From Embleya sp051903075 (lineage in GTDB: Bacteria > Actinomycetota > Actinomycetes > Streptomycetales > Streptomycetaceae): DNA of 64,000 nucleotides. Position numbers and translations under genes: made by a program. The stretch lies in assembly GCF_051903075.1 (NCBI RefSeq), contig NZ_CP182423.1, positions 1,054,001 through 1,118,000 of the forward strand, in the 5' to 3' direction. The notes below the pieces were generated by a model. The model was not told the DNA's origin. It saw only the letters and a program-made list of their open reading frames with translations, and did no database searches. Positions 17,720 to 26,418 of this stretch are shown in pieces. The first letter of the stretch is position 1. Each line of letters begins with the position of its first letter.

Positions 17720-17872
17720 GGCCACACCTCGCATCGCCGCACGTCGCCCCGACACCTGCTCGGCGACGCTCGGACGCCGTCGGTTTTCGCCCCGTCCCGG
17801 CGCCGAACCGGAAGAAGCCCTGCGACTTGTCCCCGTCGGGAACCGTCCCTCGGGCGCCGACGTCACATCACC

Positions 17873-18592
17873 ATGGCCGAGTCGAATGCACGACCACCCG
17901 CCAGAATCCGGACGATCCTCGTCATCGCCGCCGGACTGATCGCCGTCGCCTGCATCGGAGTCGCACTGTGGGTCATGTTCACGGATGACGGCGAGGAAAA
18001 GAACGCGACGGGAGAGCCGACCCGCTCGGTGTCCGACACACCGGTCGGCGCACCGGGCACCGCCCCCGTCACCTCGCCCGCCGCCACCCCTGCCGCGTCC
18101 CCCGCCGAGACGGCGATCCCGCCGGGCACAACGCCACCGCGTGCCACGCCCACGGGCATCCGAACCCCCGCCGTCCCCGCCGACGGGCGGGTCGACACGC
18201 GCACCATCTCCTTCGCCGAGGCACGCGGCCTGCCCAAGGTGTTCGCCATCGCCGAATCGGCGGCACAGGACGCGGACGTCCTGGCGGGCGTATTCGGCGG
18301 CAGCCCGGACAAGCGCCCGGCGGAAACCACCCCCGCAACGGACTTCGCCCGCAACGTCGTGGTGACCGTGACCGTCGACGCGGGCTGCCTCGACCCCGAG
18401 GGCGCCCGGCTGTTCGCGACCGGGAACCGGCTCCGGCTCGACGTACGCCTCCCCGATCGCAGCCCCCCGCCGGAATGCCTCGCCCCGTACATCCGGCTGG
18501 CCCGCTTCGAGGTGCCCCGCGCGTCGCTGCCGCAGCGTCCGGTCCTGGACGGCAAGTCGCCGGCGACACCGAACGCGGACTCCCGTCCCTGA
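17873..18592 (+). CDS. Single-pass membrane protein with extracytoplasmic domain
   Basis: A 239-residue protein. A short basic N-terminus (ARPPARIR) precedes one membrane segment at about 14-36 (ILVIAAGLIAVACIGVALWV). A Thr/Pro/Ala-rich stretch to about residue 105 looks like a cell-wall-spanning linker, and a small C-terminal domain of about 130 residues contains two Cys (DAGCLDPEG and PPECLAPY) that could form a disulfide. No enzyme motif is visible and I do not recognise the family. The ribosome site is weak. It is convergent with the lipoprotein gene, separated by a small palindromic terminator. Confidence 0.75.
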   Translation: MAESNARPPARIRTILVIAAGLIAVACIGVALWVMFTDDGEEKNATGEPTRSVSDTPVGAPGTAPVTSPAATPAASPAETAIPPGTTPPRATPTGIRTPAVPADGRVDTRTISFAEARGLPKVFAIAESAAQDADVLAGVFGGSPDKRPAETTPATDFARNVVVTVTVDAGCLDPEGARLFATGNRLRLDVRLPDRSPPPECLAPYIRLARFEVPRASLPQRPVLDGKSPATPNADSRP

Positions 18593-18600
18593 CGCGAATA

Positions 18601-18616
18601 CCGCACCCGGGTGCGG
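18601..18616. terminator. Short perfect palindrome between convergent genes
   Basis: CCGCACCCGGGTGCGG is a 16-bp perfect palindrome 9 bp after one stop and 26 bp before the opposite stop. It is probably a weak bidirectional terminator. Confidence 0.4.
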
Positions 18617-18641
18617 CGACCGCCGACGTGCCGTGCCCGGG

Positions 18642-19175
18642 TCAGGACCGGGTCAGACCGCAGTTCCCGGCCACCCACTCGAGAACCGACTGGTAGGCCA
18701 CCGCGAAGCCGCCGATGTCATCCATCGTGCCGTGTTCGACCCGCTGGTGGAATTGGCGGTCGACGTTGTCGACGCTGCCCTTGATGGCCGCGGGTGCCTC
18801 GTTGTTCATGCGGTCCCACACCAGGATCGTCTGCGCGTCGGGCAGGCCGTTGTGGAGCTCGTCGTCGGTCGCCATCGTCTTGACCGCGTCGGCGCAAAAG
18901 GCCGCGTTGCCGCCCGGGCCGCCTCCCGCCGACGTCGACGCGGCGGGCGGTCGCGCCGTCGGCCCACCCGTACCCTCGCCGGAGCCGCCCGTGGTCGTGC
19001 CGCCCGACGTGGCTGCGGACGTCGCGGTGGGGGCGGTGGCGCGCGGTTGTGGCGGTGTCGCCGTGGCACCCGCGGTCTTGTGGTCCGACGAGGACCCGCC
19101 GCACCCGGCGAGCGTCGCGACCATCAGCACACCGCTCGCCACCACGACCACCCTGGACATCCGACCGGTCGACAC
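18642..19175 (-). CDS. Putative lipoprotein
   Basis: A 177-residue protein with a lipoprotein signal peptide: basic start, hydrophobic VVVVASGVLMVATLAGC, and the lipobox LAGC with lipidated Cys at about position 25. A Gly/Thr/Ser-rich linker to about residue 88 is followed by a small helical domain of about 85 residues with two Cys (AFCADAVK and AGNCGLTRS), which could form a disulfide. It would be anchored on the outer face of the membrane. No known family recognised. The GTG start is at 19175. Confidence 0.85.
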   Translation of the reverse strand: MSTGRMSRVVVVASGVLMVATLAGCGGSSSDHKTAGATATPPQPRATAPTATSAATSGGTTTGGSGEGTGGPTARPPAASTSAGGGPGGNAAFCADAVKTMATDDELHNGLPDAQTILVWDRMNNEAPAAIKGSVDNVDRQFHQRVEHGTMDDIGGFAVAYQSVLEWVAGNCGLTRS

Positions 19176-19318
19176 CGGGCCACCCCCTGTTCCGGTTCGC
19201 GAACTCCCGCTTTGCCGGCGGGAATACCAAGTGCGGAGATCACGCCAGCCGCGCGTGTTCCGAGCACACGCGCGCTTGGCGAAACCGTGGGAGAACCCGG
19301 GGCTCGCATGCTCCTTCC

Positions 19319-19498
19319 ATGGCCGATTCGGCGTGGAATGGCCCTTGTTTCGCCGGTCGCGGATACCGGGTGACCGTGCTGCGCGACGGCTGCGCCGACG
19401 GTGATCCGGCCGTCCACGACTTCTTCATGGACGCCGTCTTCCCCAGCCGCGGCTTCACGGTCACACCCTGCGCCGACTGGCATCCGGAACCGGCCTGA
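19319..19498 (+). pseudogene. C-terminal remnant of an isochorismatase-family hydrolase
   Basis: A 59-residue frame. FAGRGYRVTVLRDGCADGDP, followed by AVHDFFMDAVFPSRGFTV, is the C-terminal third of an isochorismatase-like cysteine hydrolase. The catalytic Asp, Lys and Cys of that family lie further upstream and are absent. The sequence before the ATG contains no matching frame. It is a decayed fragment beside a 60-bp palindrome, which may be related to the event that removed the rest. Confidence 0.6.
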
Positions 19499-19530
19499 GC
19501 ACTCGGCCGCACAGGGTGGGGTCGTGGAGT

Positions 19531-19590
19531 CCTAGCGCGTGTCTTCAATGTCCCGTGGAGCTCCACGGGACATTGAAGACACGCGCTAGG
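19531..19590. repeat. 60-bp perfect palindrome (fused inverted repeats)
   Basis: Two 30-bp arms meet with no spacer at 19560/19561; every base pairs. Each arm starts with CCTAGCGCGTGTCTTCAATG, so CTAG lies at both outer ends. It overlaps the stop codon of the GntR gene and follows a gene remnant. It could be a terminator, but the length, perfection and CTAG borders look more like two insertion-sequence ends joined head to head, as in a miniature element or an excision remnant. No transposase is present. Confidence 0.85.
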
Positions 19591-20371
19591 CGGGCGGCAG
19601 TGGTGACGTGGGCATCTCGATCGGCGCCTTGTTGACGGAGGCGCTTCGGGCCAGGACCTGGAGCACGTCGCGATGCACGCGCTCGCATCGGTTGCGCATC
19701 GCCTCGTGGGTGCCGGCCACGTCCCGCGCGCGCAACCCTTCGAAGACGGCCGCCAGTTCTCCGGGCGGGCTCGCGGCGTCCGGGGCGATCAGCGCGGCCA
19801 TCCGCAGGACCCGTTCCAGTTCGTCGAGTACGTCGACGATGGCCTTGGCAAGACGGGTGTTGCCGCCGGAGTTGGCGATGATGGCCTCGAATTCGATCGA
19901 GGCCCGCAATGCCTCCTCCTGCCCCAACTCGCCCGCCGCGAGCGCGAAATGCACCCGGGACAACACTTCGAGCCGCTCCAGCGCGGGCCCGTCGACACCT
20001 CGGCGCGCCGCCGCGGACGCGGCCTCGCCGGACAGCAGCGTGCGCAGTCCGCAGAGGTCGTCGGTGTCCTGGAGCGTGATCGGCCTGACGACGTAACCCG
20101 CACGCGGCAGGGCGGCCACGAGCCCGTCGCGCCGCAATCGGGCCAGCGCCTCGCGCACCGGCGTCTTGCTGATGTCCCACTGCCGCGCGAGCGAGGTCTC
20201 GGTGAAGCTGCTACCGGGCGACAGCGTCAGATCGATGAGCTGGCGTCTGATCGCCCGGTAGGCCTGGTTCGTGCGATCGAGCCCGGCATCTTCCGCGCCG
20301 ACCAACAGCAGTGCGGGGATATGCGGCATTCCCGTGATCACCGAATCGTCGTCACGAGCATCTTTACGCAC
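19586..20371 (-). CDS. GntR family (FadR-type) transcriptional regulator
   Basis: About 261 residues from the GTG at 20371; a longer frame to 20434 and shorter starts exist and none has a strong ribosome site. The N-terminal winged helix is clear (AYRAIRRQLIDLTLSPGSSF, then ETSLARQWDISKTPVREALARL with GYVV), followed by the all-helical FCD ligand domain with its metal-binding residues spread over TDDLCGLRTLLSGEAASAAA and later helices. Such regulators respond to organic acids. Its stop codon lies within the 60-bp palindrome, so the last residues may have been altered by that element. The target is unknown; the VOC gene lies 118 bp away on the same strand. Confidence 0.88.
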   Translation of the reverse strand: MRKDARDDDSVITGMPHIPALLLVGAEDAGLDRTNQAYRAIRRQLIDLTLSPGSSFTETSLARQWDISKTPVREALARLRRDGLVAALPRAGYVVRPITLQDTDDLCGLRTLLSGEAASAAARRGVDGPALERLEVLSRVHFALAAGELGQEEALRASIEFEAIIANSGGNTRLAKAIVDVLDELERVLRMAALIAPDAASPPGELAAVFEGLRARDVAGTHEAMRNRCERVHRDVLQVLARSASVNKAPIEMPTSPLPPA

Positions 20372-20488
20372 CCCGCAAGCGTACCACCGGCCCGAATTGA
20401 TACAGCAGCTTGCCCACCGCGTGCTCTCCGGCATGGGGATAAAGGAATCCCGTCCGTATTCCGACAGGGCAAGGGGCCGGCGGATTCG

Positions 20489-20872
20489 TCAGGTGTCCAT
20501 CGCGGCTCGTTCGGCCGCACTGCGCAGCACACAGAATTCGTTGCCCTCGGGGTCGGCGAGGATCACCCAGCCCGAGCCGTCCGGATTCCGGTGGTCGGCG
20601 AACAAGGAGGCCCCCAGGCCGAGCAGTCGCTCCACCTCTTCGTCGCGCGATGTCTCGGGGCGCAGACACAGATGGACCCGGTTCTTGACCGTCTTGGCCT
20701 CGGGCACCTGGTTGAAGTACAACACCGGGCCGTCCGCGAGTTGCACCTCGGTTTCCCGCGCGCCCGGCTTGTCCTCCGGATGCAGCGGACGGCCGGTCAC
20801 CCCGCTCCAGAACCGGGCCAACTCGTAGGCATCCGCACAGTCGATCGCCACATTCTGCAATACCGAGACCAT
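20489..20872 (-). CDS. VOC family (glyoxalase-like) protein
   Basis: A 127-residue single-module vicinal oxygen chelate protein. The start MVSVLQNVAIDCADAYELAR and the AFW-type ARFWSGVTG motif, then VHLCLRPETSRDEEVERLL and ILADPEGNEFCVL, match the small glyoxalase-like proteins common in streptomycetes. The metal ligands of true glyoxalases are only partly apparent, so binding or resistance functions are as likely as catalysis. Cytoplasmic and probably a dimer. It is divergent from the dehydratase gene. Confidence 0.85.
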   Translation of the reverse strand: MVSVLQNVAIDCADAYELARFWSGVTGRPLHPEDKPGARETEVQLADGPVLYFNQVPEAKTVKNRVHLCLRPETSRDEEVERLLGLGASLFADHRNPDGSGWVILADPEGNEFCVLRSAAERAAMDT

Positions 20873-20959
20873 GGGCGTGATTCTTCCCGATCCTCGCGCC
20901 GAACACCCGGGTAGGCAGTAGTCGATCGGTGGTGTTTCGGCTCACCCTCGGAGGATCGT

Positions 20960-23900
20960 GTGTCGGACGGGACGCAGCTCTACCGCAGCACCGGGGTCGC
21001 GCTGCTCCGGGCGGCGGTGACGCCGCTGGGCGAGATCCCCACGCGGTGGCCCGACCTGGACGAAGTACCGGACTGCGTGGCGTGGTTGCGGCGGACGTGG
21101 GCGCGGCCCGGGCTCGCCGCCGGCATCACCGCGGCCGGCCCGACTCTCGCGCGCCGGGTCGAGGCGCTGATCGCCGGCACCGACGACGGTGACCCCAAGC
21201 GGGTGCGCCGGGCCACCACCGCCGTGGTCCGCTATGTGCTGCGCGGCGCCGGACGCCCCACGCCCTTCGGCCTGTTCGCCGGTGTCGCACCGTTGACCGT
21301 GGGCTCGCACACCCGGCTCGACTGGGGGACCGGGCATCGGCCGGTGGCCCGGGTCGACACCGAATGGCTCTCCGACGTCGTCGACCGGCTGGAGGCGTGT
21401 CCGGAGCTGTTGGCCCGCGTGGATGTGGTTTTCAGCCGGCCGGTCAGCGAGCGGGGCGACCGGTTGGAACTGGCGAACGGCCCGTTCCGGGTGAGCGTGC
21501 GCCGTACGCGGGCCGTGCTCGCGGCGCGGGAGGCGGCGGCGGCGCCGGTGCGCTTCGGCACGCTCGTCGACGCCGTGGCCGAGGCGTTTCCCCGGGTCGA
21601 CCGCGCCCGGGTCGAGGCGCTGTCGGCCGATCTCCTGCGGCGCGGCTTCCTGATCAGCGCGTTGCGCGCGCCGATGACCGTCACCGACCCGCTCGCGCGA
21701 CTCGTGGCCGAACTCCGGCGGGTGCACGCGGACACGGTGCCCGCCGTCGCCCCGCTGGTGGCCGGACTGCGCCTGGTGGCCGAAGATGTGCGCCGACACA
21801 ACGAGGCGGCGCTCGCCGACCGGGCCGCGTTGCGGGCCGAACTGGGTGCGCGGATGCGGACGTTGTCCGATGCGGGCCGTACCGCGCTCGGCGTGGATAC
21901 ACGGCTCGACTGCCGGGTCGCCGTTCCCCATGCGGTGGCGTGGGAGATGGAGCGGGCCGCGAGCGCGTTGTTGCGTACGACGCGTCGGCCGGCGGGCGAG
22001 TCCGCGTGGCGGGCCTACCATGCCGCGTTCGTCGACCGGTACGGCGTCGGGGCGGCGGTGCCGCTGGCCGACGTCGTGGCCCCGGACACCGGGCTCGGTT
22101 ATCCCGCCGGGTATCCCACCGCCACGGAGGTCGCGCCGGCCGAGACGGCGACGCCGCGCGACGACCGTCTGCTCGCGATGGCGTGGGAGGCCATGGCGGA
22201 CGGGGTCGGCGTCGGCGAGGTGGTGTTGACCGACGCGGACATTCGTACCCTGGCCGACGGCACGGGCTTCGACGAGCGGCGCATACCTCCGCACCTCGAA
22301 TTGTCCGCGCGCGTACACGCGCCCAACGTCCGGGCGTTGGATCGTGGGGAGTTCACCCTCGTGGTCACGCCGGCGGGCGCGGCCGGGACGATCACCTCAC
22401 GGTTCACCCCGACGGCGACCGGTTCGGGCCTGGAAGACGTGTACCGCGCGCTGCCGCCCGCGACCGAGGGCGCGTTGCGGGTGCAGTTGGCCACGCCGCC
22501 GGTGTACGCCCATGCGCAGAATGTCGGCCGCGTCCCGCGATATCTGCCCCACGTGCTGTCCCTGGGGGAACACCGTGGCCCCGACGACGCGGAACTCGCG
22601 GTGGATAGCGGGGACTTGGACGTACTGGCCACCCCGAACGGGCTGCACCTGGTCGACCGCTCACGGCATGTCGTCGTGGAGCCACAGGTGTTCCATGCCC
22701 TCGCCCTGCACCGACAGGTGTCCCCGCTCGCCCGATTCGTCGCCCGGCTGCCGCGTGCGTTGGGGGCCCAGTGGTACGAGTTCGACTGGGGGCCGCGGGC
22801 GCAACTCCTGCCCTGGCTACCGAGGGTGCGGTACGGACGCTCGGTGCTCTCCCCCGCGCGATGGCGGCTGACCGGGGACGACCTGCCGGCCGCGAGCGCC
22901 GACGGAAACTCCTGGCGACTCGCCCTGAAGGCCTGGCGCACCCGCTGGAAGTGCCCGGACACCGTCGAGTTGCGCGACGCCACCGACCGCACCCTGCGCC
23001 TGTCCCTGGACGAGCCCGCGCACGCCGAACTGTTGCGCGGCCGGCTGGGCAAGCGCGGGCACGCGATCGTGCACGAGGCCGCGTCCGCCGCCGAGTTCGG
23101 GTGGATCGGCGGTCATGTCCACGAGATCGCCCTCCCCCTGGTCGCCCGCCGACCGCCCGCGCCCTCGCCGTTGCTCGGCCTGCCGGGGCTCGCGGCCGAA
23201 CCGGTGTGCGGCGCGGCGCCCGGATCGGCGAGTGAGGAGTGGGTGTACGCGAAGATCCATACGCACCCCGAGCGCTTCGACGAGATCATCGCCCACCGCC
23301 TGCCCGGACTCGCCGCCGCCCTGGACCGGGACCGCGCCCGGTGGTTCATACGCCACCGCGGCACCCACGAGCGGGACCATCTCCGGCTGTACATCCACAC
23401 CCCGGACCCGCACGACCGGGCTGCGGTGATGGCGGCGATCGAGCGATGGACGCGAGAGTTGCGCGCCGGGCGGGCCGCGTCGCATCTCGTGCTGGACACC
23501 TACCGGCCCGAAGTCGGCCGCTACGGCGCCGGAGCGGCCATGGCGGCGGCCGAGCGGGTCTTCGCCGCCGACTCGCGCACGGTGGCCGCGTGGATCGTGC
23601 ACGCACCCACGATCGACCTCGCGCCCGTCGCGTGGGCCGCGTTGTCGATGGTGGGCATCGCCTGCGCGTTCCACGGCGACCCCGGCGCGGGCATGCGGCG
23701 CCTGGCCGCGCAACCGATCGGCGCGGCACCGCAGGTCGAGCGGGCGATCGCGGACACCGTCCCGGCCCGGATCACCGCCGACGGTGTCGATCTGGCGGGC
23801 CTGCCACCGGAGTTGACCGCGGCCTGGACGGCCCGCGCGGAGGCCCTGGCCGCCTACCGCGAACTGCTGTCCGCCGATACCGACACCGACGCCATCCTGG

Positions 23901-24022
23901 ACGCGCTTCTGCGCCTGCACCACAACCGCGCCCTGGGCGTCGACCCGACCGGGGAACGAACCTGCCGACGCCTCGCCCGCCAGGCGGCCTTGGCCTTTCG
24001 GGCCCGCCGGGTCCGCCCGTGA
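20960..24022 (+). CDS. Full-length lanthipeptide-type dehydratase (LanB)
   Basis: A 1020-residue protein from a GTG 5 nt after GGAGG. It has the N-terminal glutamylation domain of class I lantibiotic dehydratases (RPTPFGLFAGVAPLTVG near residues 98-115) and, from about residue 755, the SpaB-type C-terminal elimination domain (EEWVYAKIHTHPERFDEII, RARWFIRHRGTHERDHLRLY). Such enzymes use glutamyl-tRNA to dehydrate Ser/Thr in a precursor peptide. No precursor, LanC cyclase, protease or transporter lies on either side. It could act on a distant peptide, or be part of a split system. No truncation is visible, and the terminator after it indicates a single-gene unit. Confidence 0.93.
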   Translation: MSDGTQLYRSTGVALLRAAVTPLGEIPTRWPDLDEVPDCVAWLRRTWARPGLAAGITAAGPTLARRVEALIAGTDDGDPKRVRRATTAVVRYVLRGAGRPTPFGLFAGVAPLTVGSHTRLDWGTGHRPVARVDTEWLSDVVDRLEACPELLARVDVVFSRPVSERGDRLELANGPFRVSVRRTRAVLAAREAAAAPVRFGTLVDAVAEAFPRVDRARVEALSADLLRRGFLISALRAPMTVTDPLARLVAELRRVHADTVPAVAPLVAGLRLVAEDVRRHNEAALADRAALRAELGARMRTLSDAGRTALGVDTRLDCRVAVPHAVAWEMERAASALLRTTRRPAGESAWRAYHAAFVDRYGVGAAVPLADVVAPDTGLGYPAGYPTATEVAPAETATPRDDRLLAMAWEAMADGVGVGEVVLTDADIRTLADGTGFDERRIPPHLELSARVHAPNVRALDRGEFTLVVTPAGAAGTITSRFTPTATGSGLEDVYRALPPATEGALRVQLATPPVYAHAQNVGRVPRYLPHVLSLGEHRGPDDAELAVDSGDLDVLATPNGLHLVDRSRHVVVEPQVFHALALHRQVSPLARFVARLPRALGAQWYEFDWGPRAQLLPWLPRVRYGRSVLSPARWRLTGDDLPAASADGNSWRLALKAWRTRWKCPDTVELRDATDRTLRLSLDEPAHAELLRGRLGKRGHAIVHEAASAAEFGWIGGHVHEIALPLVARRPPAPSPLLGLPGLAAEPVCGAAPGSASEEWVYAKIHTHPERFDEIIAHRLPGLAAALDRDRARWFIRHRGTHERDHLRLYIHTPDPHDRAAVMAAIERWTRELRAGRAASHLVLDTYRPEVGRYGAGAAMAAAERVFAADSRTVAAWIVHAPTIDLAPVAWAALSMVGIACAFHGDPGAGMRRLAAQPIGAAPQVERAIADTVPARITADGVDLAGLPPELTAAWTARAEALAAYRELLSADTDTDAILDALLRLHHNRALGVDPTGERTCRRLARQAALAFRARRVRP

Positions 24023-24065
24023 GCCGACCGACGAAGTCCCGCGCCCGTCGGGCCCGAACGCGCGA

Positions 24066-24096
24066 CGGCCCGGGTCGGTGGATCCGACCCGGGCCG
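24066..24096. terminator. Strong bidirectional terminator hairpin
   Basis: 13-bp perfect arms (CGGCCCGGGTCGG and its complement) with a 5-nt loop, between the convergent dehydratase and metalloprotease genes. Confidence 0.75.
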
Positions 24097-24120
24097 CCTC
24101 GTTCGTGCCGCGTCGCCCGA

Positions 24121-25416
24121 CTACTTGGGGACGTTCCAGAGTTGCCCCTTGCCCGTGTTGGCGGAATGGAGCTGCACCACCGTGCTGTTCGCGGTGCTTC
24201 CGCCCTTCACGTCCAGGACCTTGCCGCTCGCCACGTGCACGATGCGGCCGTTGGCGTCGATCCGCCACTTCTGCGCGGCGCTGCCGTTGCAGTCGTACAG
24301 CGAGATCTTGGTGCCGTCGGCGAACGCGTTGCGCGCGTCGTCCAGGCACTTGCCCATCGAGCGCAGCGTGCCGTCCGGATACAGGATCCAGGACTGACCC
24401 GGGCCGGTGTTGCAGGTGTAGATCTGGATCTGGGTGCTGTTGGCCGGCTTGCCGCCCTTGACGTCCAGGCACTTCCCGGCGATCCCGGTGATCCTGCCCT
24501 GCGGGGGCACCGGAGCGCCGGCTGCGGCGGCCAGCGTGCGGAGCCCCTGTACGTCGAACTGCTGCACGTACTGGCCCGCTCGGGAGTCCGGGTAGGCGTT
24601 CAGGAGCGTGCACATGACCGGGTTCTCATCCGAGTCGGTGCCCTTGGCGCACTTCCCGGGCGCGTCGTCGGCGTGCGCCAGACCCAGGGTGTGGCCCAGT
24701 TCGTGGCTGACGTGGTTCCGCATGCCGACCTCGCCGAAGCGCGCGGTGGGCTTGCCGTCGGCGGTGAAGAAGGACGTGTTGATGTACGCGTGCCCGCTGG
24801 TGACCGTGTCCGGAGTGCTGCGCGCGTGGAACCCGCAACTCCACCCCGGCGTCCCGGATCCGTCCATGACGACCTTCCACGGACTGCCGTCGGTGGTCGT
24901 CACACACGGGTTCAGGAACGCGCCGATCACGATCTCGCCCTTGGGGCGCACGTAGTCGTGACCGACCGGCTTGGTGTCGACCGTGATCGGCAGCGCCGTC
25001 TCGTGCTGGATCTCGGCGGCGGAGCGTTTGACGTACGGCGCCAGCCAGTCGACCGACTTCTGATCGTAGAACTTGATCGTGTAGCCGGTCGACAGCAGCT
25101 TCGCCGCACCGGCCGACTTCCATCCGAGCCCGGACGGCGCGGCCGCGGCGGCGGCGACGGCCGTACGCTGCCGGGTGGGAGCGAGCGGCGGAATCGTCAT
25201 CCGGCCGTTGACGAACCTGGTGCCGTCGACATCCGACCAGGCGGAGTCAGGCGCCTCGACCCCGTCCAGCGCCTGCTGAACCGGCACCGGATCCGGTTGG
25301 GCGTCGCCGTCCTGGTCACCGAACGCCGAGCCCGAAAGTTGCAATCCACCGACGATCGCAGCGGTCGCCGCGAATGCGGCGACCAACGATATTCGGCGCT
25401 TCCCCGTGACCTTCAA
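24121..25416 (-). CDS. Secreted metzincin-type metalloprotease with ricin B lectin domain
   Basis: About 431 residues if started at the TTG at 25416, which follows GAAGGG; a GTG at 25461 would add 15 residues without a ribosome site. Signal peptide: KRRISLVAAFAATAAIVGG. The catalytic zinc motif HELGHTLGLAH is at 238-248 in an M12/metzincin-like domain with several Cys. From about residue 300 a beta-trefoil ricin-type lectin domain follows, with repeated ITGIAGKCLDVKGG, QSWILYPDG and QKWRID units (Q-x-W motifs). The lectin probably anchors the protease on glycans. Monocistronic and extracellular; the target protein is unknown. Confidence 0.9.
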   Translation of the reverse strand: MKVTGKRRISLVAAFAATAAIVGGLQLSGSAFGDQDGDAQPDPVPVQQALDGVEAPDSAWSDVDGTRFVNGRMTIPPLAPTRQRTAVAAAAAAPSGLGWKSAGAAKLLSTGYTIKFYDQKSVDWLAPYVKRSAAEIQHETALPITVDTKPVGHDYVRPKGEIVIGAFLNPCVTTTDGSPWKVVMDGSGTPGWSCGFHARSTPDTVTSGHAYINTSFFTADGKPTARFGEVGMRNHVSHELGHTLGLAHADDAPGKCAKGTDSDENPVMCTLLNAYPDSRAGQYVQQFDVQGLRTLAAAAGAPVPPQGRITGIAGKCLDVKGGKPANSTQIQIYTCNTGPGQSWILYPDGTLRSMGKCLDDARNAFADGTKISLYDCNGSAAQKWRIDANGRIVHVASGKVLDVKGGSTANSTVVQLHSANTGKGQLWNVPK

Positions 25417-25556
25417 ATCCAGTAACCCTTCGTTCAAGGCCGTGAACGCACCTTTCGGCACGGCCGAAAAACACCGTACAGGTCACCGGTCGGAACAATT
25501 TCCGCCCCCGCTCCCCCCGCGCAACCCGACCCCGTCTCGCGCGATCGGGACAGGAA

Positions 25557-26357
25557 TCAGAGCACGAGAACGGGTCGGGTGGAGAAGTCCTCGTACATGT
25601 CCGCACCTTCCGAGCCATGGACGAACTCGGCGGCCGGAAAGGGATTCCGATTCGCCGTCGCCAGGGGAAGCCATCCCAACATCCCCCCATAACCACCACA
25701 GGCGGACTCCCCGCCATCACCGCCGTGCACCGCCGTGCGATCGCTCGTCACCTCGATCCGATACGTGTCGTAGGCGATGCGCAGGCCGAAGGCATTCGGC
25801 TCGTGCTGCGGACCGGTGTGATCGTCGTAGGGGATCCGGTCGAGCGGACAGTCGTCGCCCCACCGGAACAGGGTGCCCGCGCCGGCCCCGCACGCGTGTT
25901 CCCATTCGTCGGAACTCGGCATGCGCAGGCCGCGGGAGGCGAGCACGGCCGGCATGTCGGCGGGCGGCTCGGTCAGGTTCTCGTCCTCCACGGCCATGAG
26001 CACCGTGGCCACGGTGACCTGCCGGCGCGGACTGAGCAGGTGCGCGAGGTGAGCCCGCAGATCGGAGCCGAACCCGAAGCCCTGCTCCAGGCTTTCCCGG
26101 TAGTCGGCGGCCTGCTCGGGCGTCGGCTGCCAGGCTTCGAGGTCGAATCCGAGCGTCACCCTGCCGCCCGGGACCAGGGCGAACTCCTGTGTGTCGCGTT
26201 CGATCCGGACGCGGTGCATCCGGGGCCCGAGGTGCTCGACGGCCTCGACCGCCACCACGCGGCCGCCCGCCCGGTCGGCGGCCTGTTGTGCGAGTCGGCG
26301 AGCCGTCGGCAGGTCGAACGACCGCCATTGGTCGAAGGTGAGATCGGCGAGAGACAT
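25557..26357 (-). CDS. Formylglycine-generating-enzyme-like (SUMF1 domain) protein
   Basis: A 266-residue cytoplasmic protein. The C-terminal half carries FGE-sulfatase-like signatures: LRMPSSDEWEHACGAGAG, TLFRWGDDCPLD, EPNAFGLRIAYDTY and a Gly-rich GDGGESACGGYGG. The N-terminal 110 residues are a separate alpha/beta region. Real formylglycine-generating enzymes bind copper through two Cys near the C-terminus; that arrangement is not evident here, so it is probably a structural relative rather than a sulfatase activator. No sulfatase gene is nearby. ATG start at 26357; monocistronic. Confidence 0.7.
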   Translation of the reverse strand: MSLADLTFDQWRSFDLPTARRLAQQAADRAGGRVVAVEAVEHLGPRMHRVRIERDTQEFALVPGGRVTLGFDLEAWQPTPEQAADYRESLEQGFGFGSDLRAHLAHLLSPRRQVTVATVLMAVEDENLTEPPADMPAVLASRGLRMPSSDEWEHACGAGAGTLFRWGDDCPLDRIPYDDHTGPQHEPNAFGLRIAYDTYRIEVTSDRTAVHGGDGGESACGGYGGMLGWLPLATANRNPFPAAEFVHGSEGADMYEDFSTRPVLVL

Positions 26358-26418
26358 GCGCGGGAGTCTTCCACCGGGGCCCGACAGCGCCCGCGCCGGA
26401 GTTGTTCGGGGTGGCCGG

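Noticed and set aside
24121..25461. Lanthipeptide protease role for the metalloprotease beside LanB
   Set aside because: It is a secreted lectin-tailed metzincin on the opposite strand behind a strong terminator; LanP proteases are subtilisin-like, so no link is supported.
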